Assembly: GCF_003628125.1 (NCBI RefSeq)
Contig: NZ_RBZU01000007.1
Coordinates: 279,090 to 343,089 of the forward strand
Origin: Pararobbsia silviterrae
Lineage (GTDB): Bacteria > Pseudomonadota > Gammaproteobacteria > Burkholderiales > Burkholderiaceae
DNA length: 64,000 bases
Direction: 5' to 3'
The notes under the pieces were generated by a model. The model ran no database searches, was not told the origin of the DNA, and worked only from the letters and a program-made list of their open reading frames with translations. Each line of letters opens with the position of its first letter. Position 1 is the stretch's first letter. Positions 9,084-17,222 of the stretch are shown here, in pieces. The translations under genes and the position numbers were made by a program.

Positions 9084-9138
9084 AACGGCACGGCATGACC
9101 GGGGAACCGTGACGATTCCTCAGTCATGCCGCGCCGTT
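9084..9138. repeat. long inverted repeat upstream of the ECF sigma gene
   Basis: Arms at 9084-9099 and 9123-9138 are 16 bp long with a single mismatch and a 23-base loop. The repeat lies 101 bp upstream of the sigma factor start in an otherwise gene-free 290 bp. A right-reading transcript would show a short T run (9137-9139), too weak for a confident terminator call. Confidence 0.65.
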
Positions 9139-9273
9139 TAGTGAATATCTAAAGGAATTCCGCTTGGCGGGCCGACTCGTTCGATTCGACGCGACGTCAG
9201 CCGCCGTGCATGCGCGTCAGGACCGCTCGCTCAATGCGGCAATCGATACTGCCGGCCTTAGATACCGCCGGCC

Positions 9274-9933
9274 TTAAAACTCGACATCGAGCTCGTCGAT
9301 ATCCTCGGTCTCGGACTTCGCGATCGCGATCCATTCCTTGAGCTGCGGCAGATCGAGCATCTGCTTGCAGTACTCGGCGATGTCCTTGTCGAGCTTGACG
9401 TCATAGGTCAGAAAGCGCGTGACCACGGGCGCGTACATCGCATCGGCGGCCGAGAGCGCACCGAACAGATAAGGACCGCCATAGAGCGACAAGCATTCGC
9501 GCCAGATCGTCAGGATCCGTTCGATATCGTCCTGCGCGCGCGACCAAATCCTGAAGTTCGGGAAATAGCCGCGCAAATTCATCGGCAAGGCCGAACGCAA
9601 CGCACTGAACCCCGAATGCATTTCGCCGCAAATCGCGCGGCAATGCGCGCGCGCCTTGCGATCGGCCGGCAACAGCCCCGCGTCGGGCCGGATCTCGTTC
9701 AAGTATTCGGTAATCGCGAGCGTATCCCAGACCTTGATGCCGTCGTGCGTCAGACAAGGCACGAGAATCGACGGCGACAGCAAAAGCAGTTCGGCCCGCG
9801 CGGCCGCATCGTCGACGGGCACCGCGACCGTCTCGAACTCGAGACCGCTGAGTTTGGCAAGCAACCAGCCGCGCAACGACCACGACGAATAGTTGTGGCT
9901 GCTGATCGTCAATGTCGTCTTCGACTCCGTCAT
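9274..9933 (-). CDS. glutathione S-transferase family protein
   Basis: This 219-residue cytosolic GST has a thioredoxin-like N-domain (about 1-85) and a helical C-domain. It contains the SSHNYSSWSLRGW active-site segment, where a serine would activate glutathione thiol, and the cis-proline/glutathione-binding region PSILVPCLTHDG followed by DTLAITEYL. Translation starts at an ATG preceded by AAGGAG. It is divergent from the PHB depolymerase gene. Substrate is unknown; general detoxification is the family-level inference. Confidence 0.88.
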   Translation of the reverse strand: MTESKTTLTISSHNYSSWSLRGWLLAKLSGLEFETVAVPVDDAAARAELLLLSPSILVPCLTHDGIKVWDTLAITEYLNEIRPDAGLLPADRKARAHCRAICGEMHSGFSALRSALPMNLRGYFPNFRIWSRAQDDIERILTIWRECLSLYGGPYLFGALSAADAMYAPVVTRFLTYDVKLDKDIAEYCKQMLDLPQLKEWIAIAKSETEDIDELDVEF

Positions 9934-10177
9934 CCGATTCTCCTTGGCTCAACGTTAGGTCCATGCGCAAGCGCCGGGCAAGCGCGCACATGGGTCACCC
10001 TCCCGTGATGCACGCCGTGCGCGCGCGCACCTGATCAGCGCCCGATGCACCACGATGCCGCCAAAGCCGATGCACCGTGGGCCTCATACGCACCGGGTGC
10101 AAGCACCATGCCAATGAATTCCCGTCTGGCATACCTATTGCCTTTTACCTGGACGCTGACGACAGGGTGCCGCGCCT

Positions 10178-11539
10178 ATGAACCTCCTCGCATATCCGAC
10201 GTACCAGGCCATCGCCGACACGATGCGCCCCCTGCGCACGACAGCGGCATTGAGCCGCGCAATGTTGGCGGCCTGGCCGGAATTCGCTGCGAGCCCCTTG
10301 GGCCGCAGTCTCGACGCGGGCTGGGAAATGCTCGAAATGGCGGGCCTTTCGCATGCGAGACCGCCGTTCGGCATCGATTCGGTCGACGTCGACGGCGCGC
10401 CCGTCGCCGTGACCGAGGAGGTCGTGCGGCGCACCCCGTTCGGCTCCCTGCTGCATTTCCGCAAGGACGTGGCCACACCGCAGCCGCGCGTGCTGATCGT
10501 CGCGCCGATGTCGGGACACTTCGCGACGCTGCTGCGCGGCACCGTGCGCACGATGCTCGCGGATCACGACGTCTACATCACGGACTGGCATAACCCGCGT
10601 GACATTCCCTTGTCGGCGGGCCGGTTCGGATTCCAGGAATACGTCGAGCATGTGATCGCATTCATTCGCAAGATCGGCCCCGACTCGCATCTCGTCGCGA
10701 TCTGCCAGCCGACGGTCGCCTCGCTCGCCGCGGTCTCGCTGATGGCGGCGTCCGACGATCCCGCGCAGCCCGCGAGCATGACGCTGATGGCCGGCCCGAT
10801 CGATTGCCGCGTGAATCCGACGAAGGTCAACGATCTAGCGAACAGCAAGCCGATCGAATGGTTCGAGAAGAACCTGATCAGCGTCGTGCCTGGCGGATTT
10901 CGCGGCGCGCAGCGGCGTGTGTATCCGGGCTTCGTACAATTGACCGCCTTCATGTCGATGAACGCGGGACGGCATCGGCAATCGTTCGAGGACATGTACC
11001 ACGAACGCGCAAAAGGCGACCCCGCGAAGGCCGACACGATCCGCACGTTCTACGAGGAATACTTCGCGACGACCGATCTGACGGCCGAGTTCTATCTCGA
11101 GACCGTGAGCCAGGTGTTCCAGCAATATCTGCTGCCCAAGGGCGAACTCATGGTCGGCACGCGCCGCGTCGAGCCCAGCGCCATCCGGCGCACCGCGCTG
11201 CTCACGATCGAAGGCGAAAAGGACGATATCTGCGCGGTCGGTCAAACGGTTGCGGCGCAGGAGCTGTGCTCGCGTTTGCGCCCGTACATGAAGACGCATC
11301 ACGTGCAGACAGGCGTCGGCCACTATGGCGTGTTCAACGGACGCAAATGGGAATCGCAGATCTACCCGCTCGTGCGCTCGGTCATCCATGACAACGAGCC
11401 GCGCGCGACACGCACGAACGTGACGATCGGCGGCGGCCTCGCAAGCGAGCAGATCTCGTTGCATGCGATGCTCGAAGCCGAAGCGATCGCGAATGCCGCA
11501 ATCGCGACGGCTGCCGCGCCGTCGCCCGGCGCGGCCTAG
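10178..11539 (+). CDS. phaZ: intracellular polyhydroxyalkanoate (PHB) depolymerase
   Basis: This 453-residue enzyme of the intracellular PHB depolymerase family hydrolyses stored poly-3-hydroxybutyrate granules to hydroxybutyrate units. The nucleophile is a cysteine in AICQPT (Cys176), as in Cupriavidus PhaZ rather than a serine lipase box. The C-terminal segment GVGHYGVFNGRKW supplies the catalytic histidine, and EGEKDD probably supplies the acid. No signal peptide is present, which agrees with a cytoplasmic granule substrate. The last 30 residues are alanine-rich and lie outside the conserved domain. The gene stands alone, convergent with the cupin gene. Confidence 0.92.
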   Translation: MNLLAYPTYQAIADTMRPLRTTAALSRAMLAAWPEFAASPLGRSLDAGWEMLEMAGLSHARPPFGIDSVDVDGAPVAVTEEVVRRTPFGSLLHFRKDVATPQPRVLIVAPMSGHFATLLRGTVRTMLADHDVYITDWHNPRDIPLSAGRFGFQEYVEHVIAFIRKIGPDSHLVAICQPTVASLAAVSLMAASDDPAQPASMTLMAGPIDCRVNPTKVNDLANSKPIEWFEKNLISVVPGGFRGAQRRVYPGFVQLTAFMSMNAGRHRQSFEDMYHERAKGDPAKADTIRTFYEEYFATTDLTAEFYLETVSQVFQQYLLPKGELMVGTRRVEPSAIRRTALLTIEGEKDDICAVGQTVAAQELCSRLRPYMKTHHVQTGVGHYGVFNGRKWESQIYPLVRSVIHDNEPRATRTNVTIGGGLASEQISLHAMLEAEAIANAAIATAAAPSPGAA

Positions 11540-11571
11540 TCACGCTCCGCGCGGTCACCGAGCGCCGCGTC

Positions 11572-11594
11572 GCGGCCGTCGTTCAGACGGCCGC
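11572..11594. terminator. GC hairpin between convergent phaZ and cupin genes
   Basis: A perfect 9-bp stem (11572-11580 with 11586-11594) with a 5-base loop sits between two convergent genes. No T tract follows on either strand, so it is at best a weak or factor-assisted bidirectional terminator. Confidence 0.45.
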
Positions 11595-11611
11595 ATGGCA
11601 TCCATGCATCC

Positions 11612-12049
11612 TCAGCCCGTTACCGCCGCCGGCCAAGGCGTCGGCTCAGGCACCGCGCACGGCCCTTCGGCGTCGATCGACTTGAAATCGGCCGGACCGA
11701 CGACTTCGAGATACTCCATGTCCTCGGAGTAATCGAACAGAAAGTGGACGATGCCGGGTGCCTGATGCACGCAATCGCCGGCCGCCACGAGCGTCTCCTT
11801 GTCGCCATACATGAAGCGCGCCCAACCCTTGAGCATGATCACGATGTGGAAATCGGCTTCATGACGGTGCCAGCCCGTGCCTTTCTCTGGTGCGTGATTC
11901 GCCTTGACGAGATGCGCGATCACTTTGCCGTGCGTCGCATCCGCAATGCCAAGATCGCGATAAAGGAAGAAGTCGCGCAGCCCTTCTCCGATGAACGACG
12001 TATCGTGCGGCTTGACGTGCGAAAACTTCGTTGCGAATGGGTCAGACAT
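11612..12049 (-). CDS. cupin-domain protein
   Basis: This is a 145-residue single-domain cupin. The two cupin motifs are visible: GTGWHRHEADFHIVIMLKG (two histidines and a glutamate-like metal site) and GDCVHQAPGIVHFLFDYS. Such proteins are small metal-binding beta-barrels with roles from isomerase to sensor, so no reaction can be assigned. The start has AGGAG 6 bp upstream. It lies 24 bp downstream of the zinc peptidase gene on the same strand, so cotranscription is likely. Confidence 0.85.
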   Translation of the reverse strand: MSDPFATKFSHVKPHDTSFIGEGLRDFFLYRDLGIADATHGKVIAHLVKANHAPEKGTGWHRHEADFHIVIMLKGWARFMYGDKETLVAAGDCVHQAPGIVHFLFDYSEDMEYLEVVGPADFKSIDAEGPCAVPEPTPWPAAVTG

Positions 12050-12073
12050 GACGGGCTCCTGTGAAGAGATCGG

Positions 12074-13414
12074 TCATGGATCAAGCATTTCCTGTTCCAA
12101 TGACGGCGCCGCGCCGCTTGCCCCCGTGTTTGCACCCGCGCCCGAATCCGCGCTTGGACCGTTTGCACCTGCCGCGGACGCCGATGCCTCGGATTGCGCA
12201 CCGGTCTCGCGCACGGGCACGCCGCCCGCGATCACGCGATGCACGAAACGCAGCTTCTCGACAACGCCCTGCGCCAGTGCGAACGGATAGCCGTCGGGCA
12301 TGCCGAGGCTCCGGTTCAGGCTGTTGAGCGCATAGGTCAGCGGAAACCAGCGTTGCATGAGGTCGTCGAAGGCCGCGTCCTCGACCGGCGACGTGTCGCT
12401 CAACGTCGGCTCGGCCGGATCGTCGGGCACGAGCTTGAGCCCGCATGAAGTCGCCGTATCGAGCGTGTCGACCATGTGCAGATAGTGCGCCCACGTCTCG
12501 GCCCAATCTTCCCAGGGGTGCGCGCTCGCATACGCGCTGACGAACGCCATGTTCCAGTCGGGCGGCGCGCCTTCGCGATAGTGCCGTGCGAGCGCCTCGC
12601 CATAGTCGGCGCGCTCGTCGCCGAACATCGCGCGAAACGGCGCGTTCCAGTGCGTATCCGCGACGAGCACGTCGAAATAGTAGTGCCCGATCTCATGCCT
12701 GAAGTGACCGAGCAGCGTCCGATACGGCTCGTGCATCTTCGTGCGGATGGCTTCGCGTTGCGCATCATCGGCCTCGGCGATATTGAGCGTGATGAGGCCG
12801 TGATCGTGTCCGGTCATCACGCGCTCGCCGTCGGGCGTGTCCTCGAGAAACTCGAACGCGACGCCCTCCTTCGAATACGTGCGCCCCGCTTGCGAGACCG
12901 GGGCGGGAGCGCCGTCCGCACCGTCTGTGCCGTTCGCGCCGTTCGCGTCGGGCACCCCGTTCGCAGGCGTCGTACCGCTCGCATCCTGCGCATCGCGCGC
13001 GGGCTCAAGCACATTGTCCACCGTCTTCGGGAGCACCGGCAGATCGAGCGCGGCCAACGTATAGAGCAAGCGCCGCTTGGCCGATTCGAGCCGGTACCAG
13101 CGCGCGCGATTATCGTCCGAGACAAGATTCGGAATCACGGTCGTAAGCGCGCAGGAGCGGCACAAGCCGAGCGGCGGGTCGGCGGACGTCATCCAGTTGC
13201 AGACATTCCAGTTCGCATAGTTGTCGCAACGGCGATAGAGCGCGCCGGCCGCGTCGGGATGCAGGCTGCGCCACAGATCGGCCTCGCCGGCCGGCTCGAA
13301 CGCGCTGATCTCGCCGAGTTCGGGCACATAGCCGAGCAGTGCGTCGCAGCGCTCGCACCGCACATTCTCGAAGAACACGAGATGATGGCAGCGGTTGCAG
13401 TGGAAGGTTTTCAT
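12074..13414 (-). CDS. putative zinc-binding metallopeptidase (Mx type) with N-terminal zinc ribbons
   Basis: This 446-residue protein starts with zinc-ribbon cysteine pairs (Cys6/Cys9 with Cys20/Cys23, then Cys63, Cys72, Cys85, Cys88). The peptidase part has the zincin motif HEIGH at 240-244 and a downstream glutamate-rich EDWAETWAHYLHM segment expected to complete the metal site. A low-complexity Asn/Gly/Ala/Asp insert (about 140-175) and an Ala/Gly/Ser-rich tail (about 410-446) are unusual additions. It is divergent from the transglutaminase/ATP-grasp operon across 246 bp. This family is repeatedly found with those genes, suggesting processing of the same product. The substrate is not known. 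Confidence 0.85.
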   Translation of the reverse strand: MKTFHCNRCHHLVFFENVRCERCDALLGYVPELGEISAFEPAGEADLWRSLHPDAAGALYRRCDNYANWNVCNWMTSADPPLGLCRSCALTTVIPNLVSDDNRARWYRLESAKRRLLYTLAALDLPVLPKTVDNVLEPARDAQDASGTTPANGVPDANGANGTDGADGAPAPVSQAGRTYSKEGVAFEFLEDTPDGERVMTGHDHGLITLNIAEADDAQREAIRTKMHEPYRTLLGHFRHEIGHYYFDVLVADTHWNAPFRAMFGDERADYGEALARHYREGAPPDWNMAFVSAYASAHPWEDWAETWAHYLHMVDTLDTATSCGLKLVPDDPAEPTLSDTSPVEDAAFDDLMQRWFPLTYALNSLNRSLGMPDGYPFALAQGVVEKLRFVHRVIAGGVPVRETGAQSEASASAAGANGPSADSGAGANTGASGAAPSLEQEMLDP

Positions 13415-13660
13415 CGATCACCTTGGTCCAGTCGGGTCCATGTGTTTATCTGCCTGCGCAACTGTGCGATGCTGCCGGCGTGAAGGCATCGCGATCGACG
13501 CGTCGCAAGGATCGTTCCGCGCGAACGCCGCCGCAATCGGCGCTTCACATTGCACGCGCAGACTTGATGGGACAGAACGGCATAAAGCTTGCTTTGACCG
13601 TACCGCATCCGCAGCACCGGCAGTCCGAACCCGAATCCAACCTGAATACAGGAGTCCGGC

Positions 13661-16600
13661 GTGTCCATTCGAGTCGCTCTGAACCACGTCACGCACTACC
13701 GCTACGATCGGCTCGTGCATTTGTCGCCGCAGGTCGTCCGTCTGCGGCCCGCGCCCCATTGCCGCACGCAGATCGTGTCGTACTCGCTGACGATCGAACC
13801 CGCGCAGCACTTCCTTAACTGGCAGCAGGATGCATTCGCGAACTATCACGCGCGCCTCGTCGTGCCCGACAAGACGCGCGAGTTCAAGATCACGGTCGAC
13901 CTCGTCGCCGAGATGGCGGTCTATAACCCGTTCGACTTCTTTCTCGAACCGAGCGCCGATAAATTCCCGTTCGACTATGCGCCCGAGCTCGCGGATGAAC
14001 TCGCGCCATACCGCATCAAGCGCGCGCCGACGCCGTTGCTCAAGGCCTTTGTCGACGCGATCGACCTCACGCCGCGTACGACGATCGACTTCCTCGTCGA
14101 TTTGAACCAGCGCGTGCAACGCGAAGTCAGCTATCTGATCCGGATGGAGCCCGGCGTGCAGACGCCCGAGGAAACGCTGACGAAGAAGTCGGGCTCGTGC
14201 CGCGACTCGGGCTGGCTGCTCGTCGAGACGCTGCGGCAACTCGGTCTCGCCGCGCGCTTCGTGTCGGGCTACCTGCTGCAACTCGCGCCCGACGTCAAGG
14301 CGATCGACGGTCCGGTCGGCGCCGCCTACGACTTCACCGATCTGCACGCGTGGTGCGAGGTCTATTTGCCGGGGGCCGGATGGATCGGTCTCGACCCGAC
14401 ATCGGGCCTGCTCGCGGGCGAAGGCCATATTCCGCTCGCCTGCACGCCCGAGCCCGGCAGCGCTGCGCCGATCACGGGCGCGAGCGACGAATGCGAAGTC
14501 GAGTTCGAGCACACGATGACGATCGAGCGCGTACTCGAAACGCCGCGCGTGACCAAGCCGTATACGGACGAACAATGGCAGGCCGTGCTGCGGATGGGCG
14601 ACGCCGTCGACGGCGCGCTGATTGCCGGCGACGTGCGCCTCACGATGGGCGGCGAGCCGACGTTCGTCGCCGTAACCGATCGCGACGCGCCCGAATGGAA
14701 CGCCGATGCGTTGGGACCGACCAAGCGCGGCTATGCGATCTCGCTGATGGACAAGCTTCGCGCGCGCTATGGCGACGGCGGCTTCCTGCACTTCGGTCAA
14801 GGCAAGTGGTATCCGGGCGAGCAATTGCCGCGCTGGGCCCTCTCGCTCTACTGGCGCGCCGACGGTCAGCCGTGCTGGCAGAACCCCGCGCTGTTCGCGG
14901 ACGAGCGGCAGCCTTCGAACTACACGAACGCGGACGCCGAGCGCTTCATCAAGCATCTGAGCACGCGTCTGTCGCTCGATACGAAGTACGTGCAGCCCGC
15001 CTACGAGGATGTCTGGTACTACCTCTGGCGCGAACGCCGCCTGCCCGTCAACGTGGATCCGTTCGACTCGCGGCTTTCCGACGAAACCGAACGTGTGAGG
15101 CTGCGCCGCGTATTCGCGGCCGGACTCGACAATGTGACGGGCTATGTGCTGCCGATCGCGCGCGGAGAGTCGAACCCCGCGCTCGACGGTCCGCGCTGGG
15201 TCAGCGGTCCCTGGCATATGCGCGATGAGCGGATCTATCTGTACCCCGGCGATTCGTCGATGGGATTCCGGCTTCCGCTCGACAGCCTGCCGTGGGTCAG
15301 CGAAACCGACTACCCCTATATGCACGAGCACGATCCGTTCGCCGCGCCCGCGCCCTTGCGAACGGCCGCCCAGTTGCGCGCGCAATATCGGACCGGTGAC
15401 GCGGACGCCGCCGGCGCGACGTTCGACGACGCGAACGAAGAGGTCTTCGATGATGCGATCGTCGGCGATGCGGGCGACGGCGTCGACATGTACGGCGGGC
15501 GCCGCCGCGTCGGCGGACCGGGCGCGGCCGCGCGCGCGCGGCCCGCTTCGCGCATGGACGTCTCGACCGATCGCTATCCGGCTCGCTTCGAATCGGCCGG
15601 CTACGTGACGCGCACGGCGCTTTGCGTCGAGGTCCGCGATCCGTCGCGCGCCGCGGGCCCGAAGGTCGAGGCGCGCGAATTCGGCAGCGGCAAGGGTGTG
15701 ATCTACGTGTTCATGCCGCCGCTCGCGACGCTCGACGACTACCTCGATCTCTTGAGCGCGATCGAACTCACGGCGGAAGAAGTCGGCGTGCGCATCGTGC
15801 TCGAAGGCTATCCGCCGCCGCGCGATGCGCGCATGACGCTGCTGCAGGTCACGCCCGACCCCGGCGTCATCGAGGTCAACATCCATCCGGCGTCGAGTTG
15901 GCGGCAGCTCGTCGAGCACACCGAATTTCTCTATGAAGGCGCTCACCTGACGTATTTGAGTTCCGAGAAGTTCATGCTCGACGGCCGGCACACGGGCACC
16001 GGAGGCGGCAATCACTTCGTGCTCGGCGGCAAGACGCCCGCCGACAGTCCGTTCCTGCGCCGGCCCGATGTGCTCGCGAGCCTGATTGCGTTCTGGCACA
16101 ACCATCCGTCGATGTCGTATCTGTTCTCGGGCCTCTTCATCGGCCCGACGAGCCAGGCGCCGCGCGTCGACGAGGCGCGCAACGATCAGCTCTACGAACT
16201 CGAGATCGCGTTCCGCGAGCTCCAGCGGCAACTCGATCTCCTCGGCAGCCGCGAGGGCCCGATTCCGCCCTGGCTCATCGATCGCACCTTGCGCAATATC
16301 CTGATCGACGTCGCGGGCAACACGCACCGCGCGGAGTTCTGCATCGACAAGCTCTATTCGCCCGACGGACCGACCGGACGACTCGGCCTGCTCGAACTCC
16401 GCGCGTTCGAAATGCCGCCGCATGCGCGCATGAGTCTTGTGCAGCAACTGCTGCTGCGCGCGCTCGTCGCGCGGTTCTGGGCCAAGCCGTATACGACCCG
16501 GCTCACGCGCTGGGGCACCGAATTGCACGACCGCTTTATGCTCGGCACCTTCGTCAAGCTCGATTTCGACGACGTGCTCACCGAGCTCGCCGAAGCGGGC

Positions 16601-17185
16601 TATGACTTCGATCCCGCGTGGTTCGCGCCGCACTTCGAGTTCCGCTTCCCCGTCGTCGGCGAACTCGCGGTCGATGCGATCACGCTGACGGTCCGCGCGG
16701 CGCTCGAACCCTGGCATGTCATGGGCGAGGAAGGCGTGAGCGGCGGCACGGCCCGCTATGTCGATTCGTCGCTCGAACGGCTCGAGATTCATGCGCTGGG
16801 CCTCAACGGCGACCGGCATCTGATCTGCGTGAACGGACAGGCGTTGCCGCTGCAGCCGACCGGACGCGCGACCGAGTTCGTCGCGGGCGTGCGCTATAAG
16901 GCATGGTCGCCGGCATCCGCGCTGCACCCGACGATTCGCGTGCACGCGCCGCTCGTCATCGACATCATCGACACGTGGAACGGACGGTCGATCGGCGGCG
17001 GGCAGTATCATGTCGCCCATCCGGGCGGGCGCAACTACGAGACCTTCCCGGTCAATGCCTATGAAGCGGAAAGCCGCAGACGCGCGCGGTTCCTGACGAT
17101 CGGGCATAGCGGCGGACCCATGCGCGTCGTGCCGGCGAAGCGGAGCCTCGAGTTCCCGTTCACGCTGGATCTGCGCAATCCGTGA
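13661..17185 (+). CDS. transglutaminase-like domain fused to DUF2126
   Basis: This is a 1174-residue cytosolic protein. Residues 1-300 form a transglutaminase-like cysteine protease fold (N-terminal beta region, then core) with the catalytic triad visible: Cys180 in KSGSCRDSGW, His229 in TDLHAWCEVY, and Asp245 in GLDPTSG. The remaining roughly 800 residues are the DUF2126 region, recognisable from GKWYPGEQLPRWALSLYWR and long tracts typical of glutamine-synthetase-like carboxylate-amine ligase folds. The start is GTG with AGGAG 7 bp upstream. It leads a three-gene run. These genes were predicted in comparative genomics to make or modify peptides; no biochemical role is established that I can name. 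Confidence 0.88.
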   Translation: MSIRVALNHVTHYRYDRLVHLSPQVVRLRPAPHCRTQIVSYSLTIEPAQHFLNWQQDAFANYHARLVVPDKTREFKITVDLVAEMAVYNPFDFFLEPSADKFPFDYAPELADELAPYRIKRAPTPLLKAFVDAIDLTPRTTIDFLVDLNQRVQREVSYLIRMEPGVQTPEETLTKKSGSCRDSGWLLVETLRQLGLAARFVSGYLLQLAPDVKAIDGPVGAAYDFTDLHAWCEVYLPGAGWIGLDPTSGLLAGEGHIPLACTPEPGSAAPITGASDECEVEFEHTMTIERVLETPRVTKPYTDEQWQAVLRMGDAVDGALIAGDVRLTMGGEPTFVAVTDRDAPEWNADALGPTKRGYAISLMDKLRARYGDGGFLHFGQGKWYPGEQLPRWALSLYWRADGQPCWQNPALFADERQPSNYTNADAERFIKHLSTRLSLDTKYVQPAYEDVWYYLWRERRLPVNVDPFDSRLSDETERVRLRRVFAAGLDNVTGYVLPIARGESNPALDGPRWVSGPWHMRDERIYLYPGDSSMGFRLPLDSLPWVSETDYPYMHEHDPFAAPAPLRTAAQLRAQYRTGDADAAGATFDDANEEVFDDAIVGDAGDGVDMYGGRRRVGGPGAAARARPASRMDVSTDRYPARFESAGYVTRTALCVEVRDPSRAAGPKVEAREFGSGKGVIYVFMPPLATLDDYLDLLSAIELTAEEVGVRIVLEGYPPPRDARMTLLQVTPDPGVIEVNIHPASSWRQLVEHTEFLYEGAHLTYLSSEKFMLDGRHTGTGGGNHFVLGGKTPADSPFLRRPDVLASLIAFWHNHPSMSYLFSGLFIGPTSQAPRVDEARNDQLYELEIAFRELQRQLDLLGSREGPIPPWLIDRTLRNILIDVAGNTHRAEFCIDKLYSPDGPTGRLGLLELRAFEMPPHARMSLVQQLLLRALVARFWAKPYTTRLTRWGTELHDRFMLGTFVKLDFDDVLTELAEAGYDFDPAWFAPHFEFRFPVVGELAVDAITLTVRAALEPWHVMGEEGVSGGTARYVDSSLERLEIHALGLNGDRHLICVNGQALPLQPTGRATEFVAGVRYKAWSPASALHPTIRVHAPLVIDIIDTWNGRSIGGGQYHVAHPGGRNYETFPVNAYEAESRRRARFLTIGHSGGPMRVVPAKRSLEFPFTLDLRNP

Positions 17186-17222
17186 GGCCGGAAAACATCA
17201 TACGAATAACGGGGTCGTCCCT

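Noticed and set aside
8984..9273. Inverted repeat 9084-9138 as a classical terminator
   Set aside because: The loop is 23 bases and only a three-T run follows, so I list it as a repeat of unknown role.
13418..17107. 1229-codon open frame on the minus strand
   Set aside because: It lies fully antisense to the transglutaminase-DUF2126 gene, has an Arg-rich composition without any motif, and arises from GC-rich codon bias.
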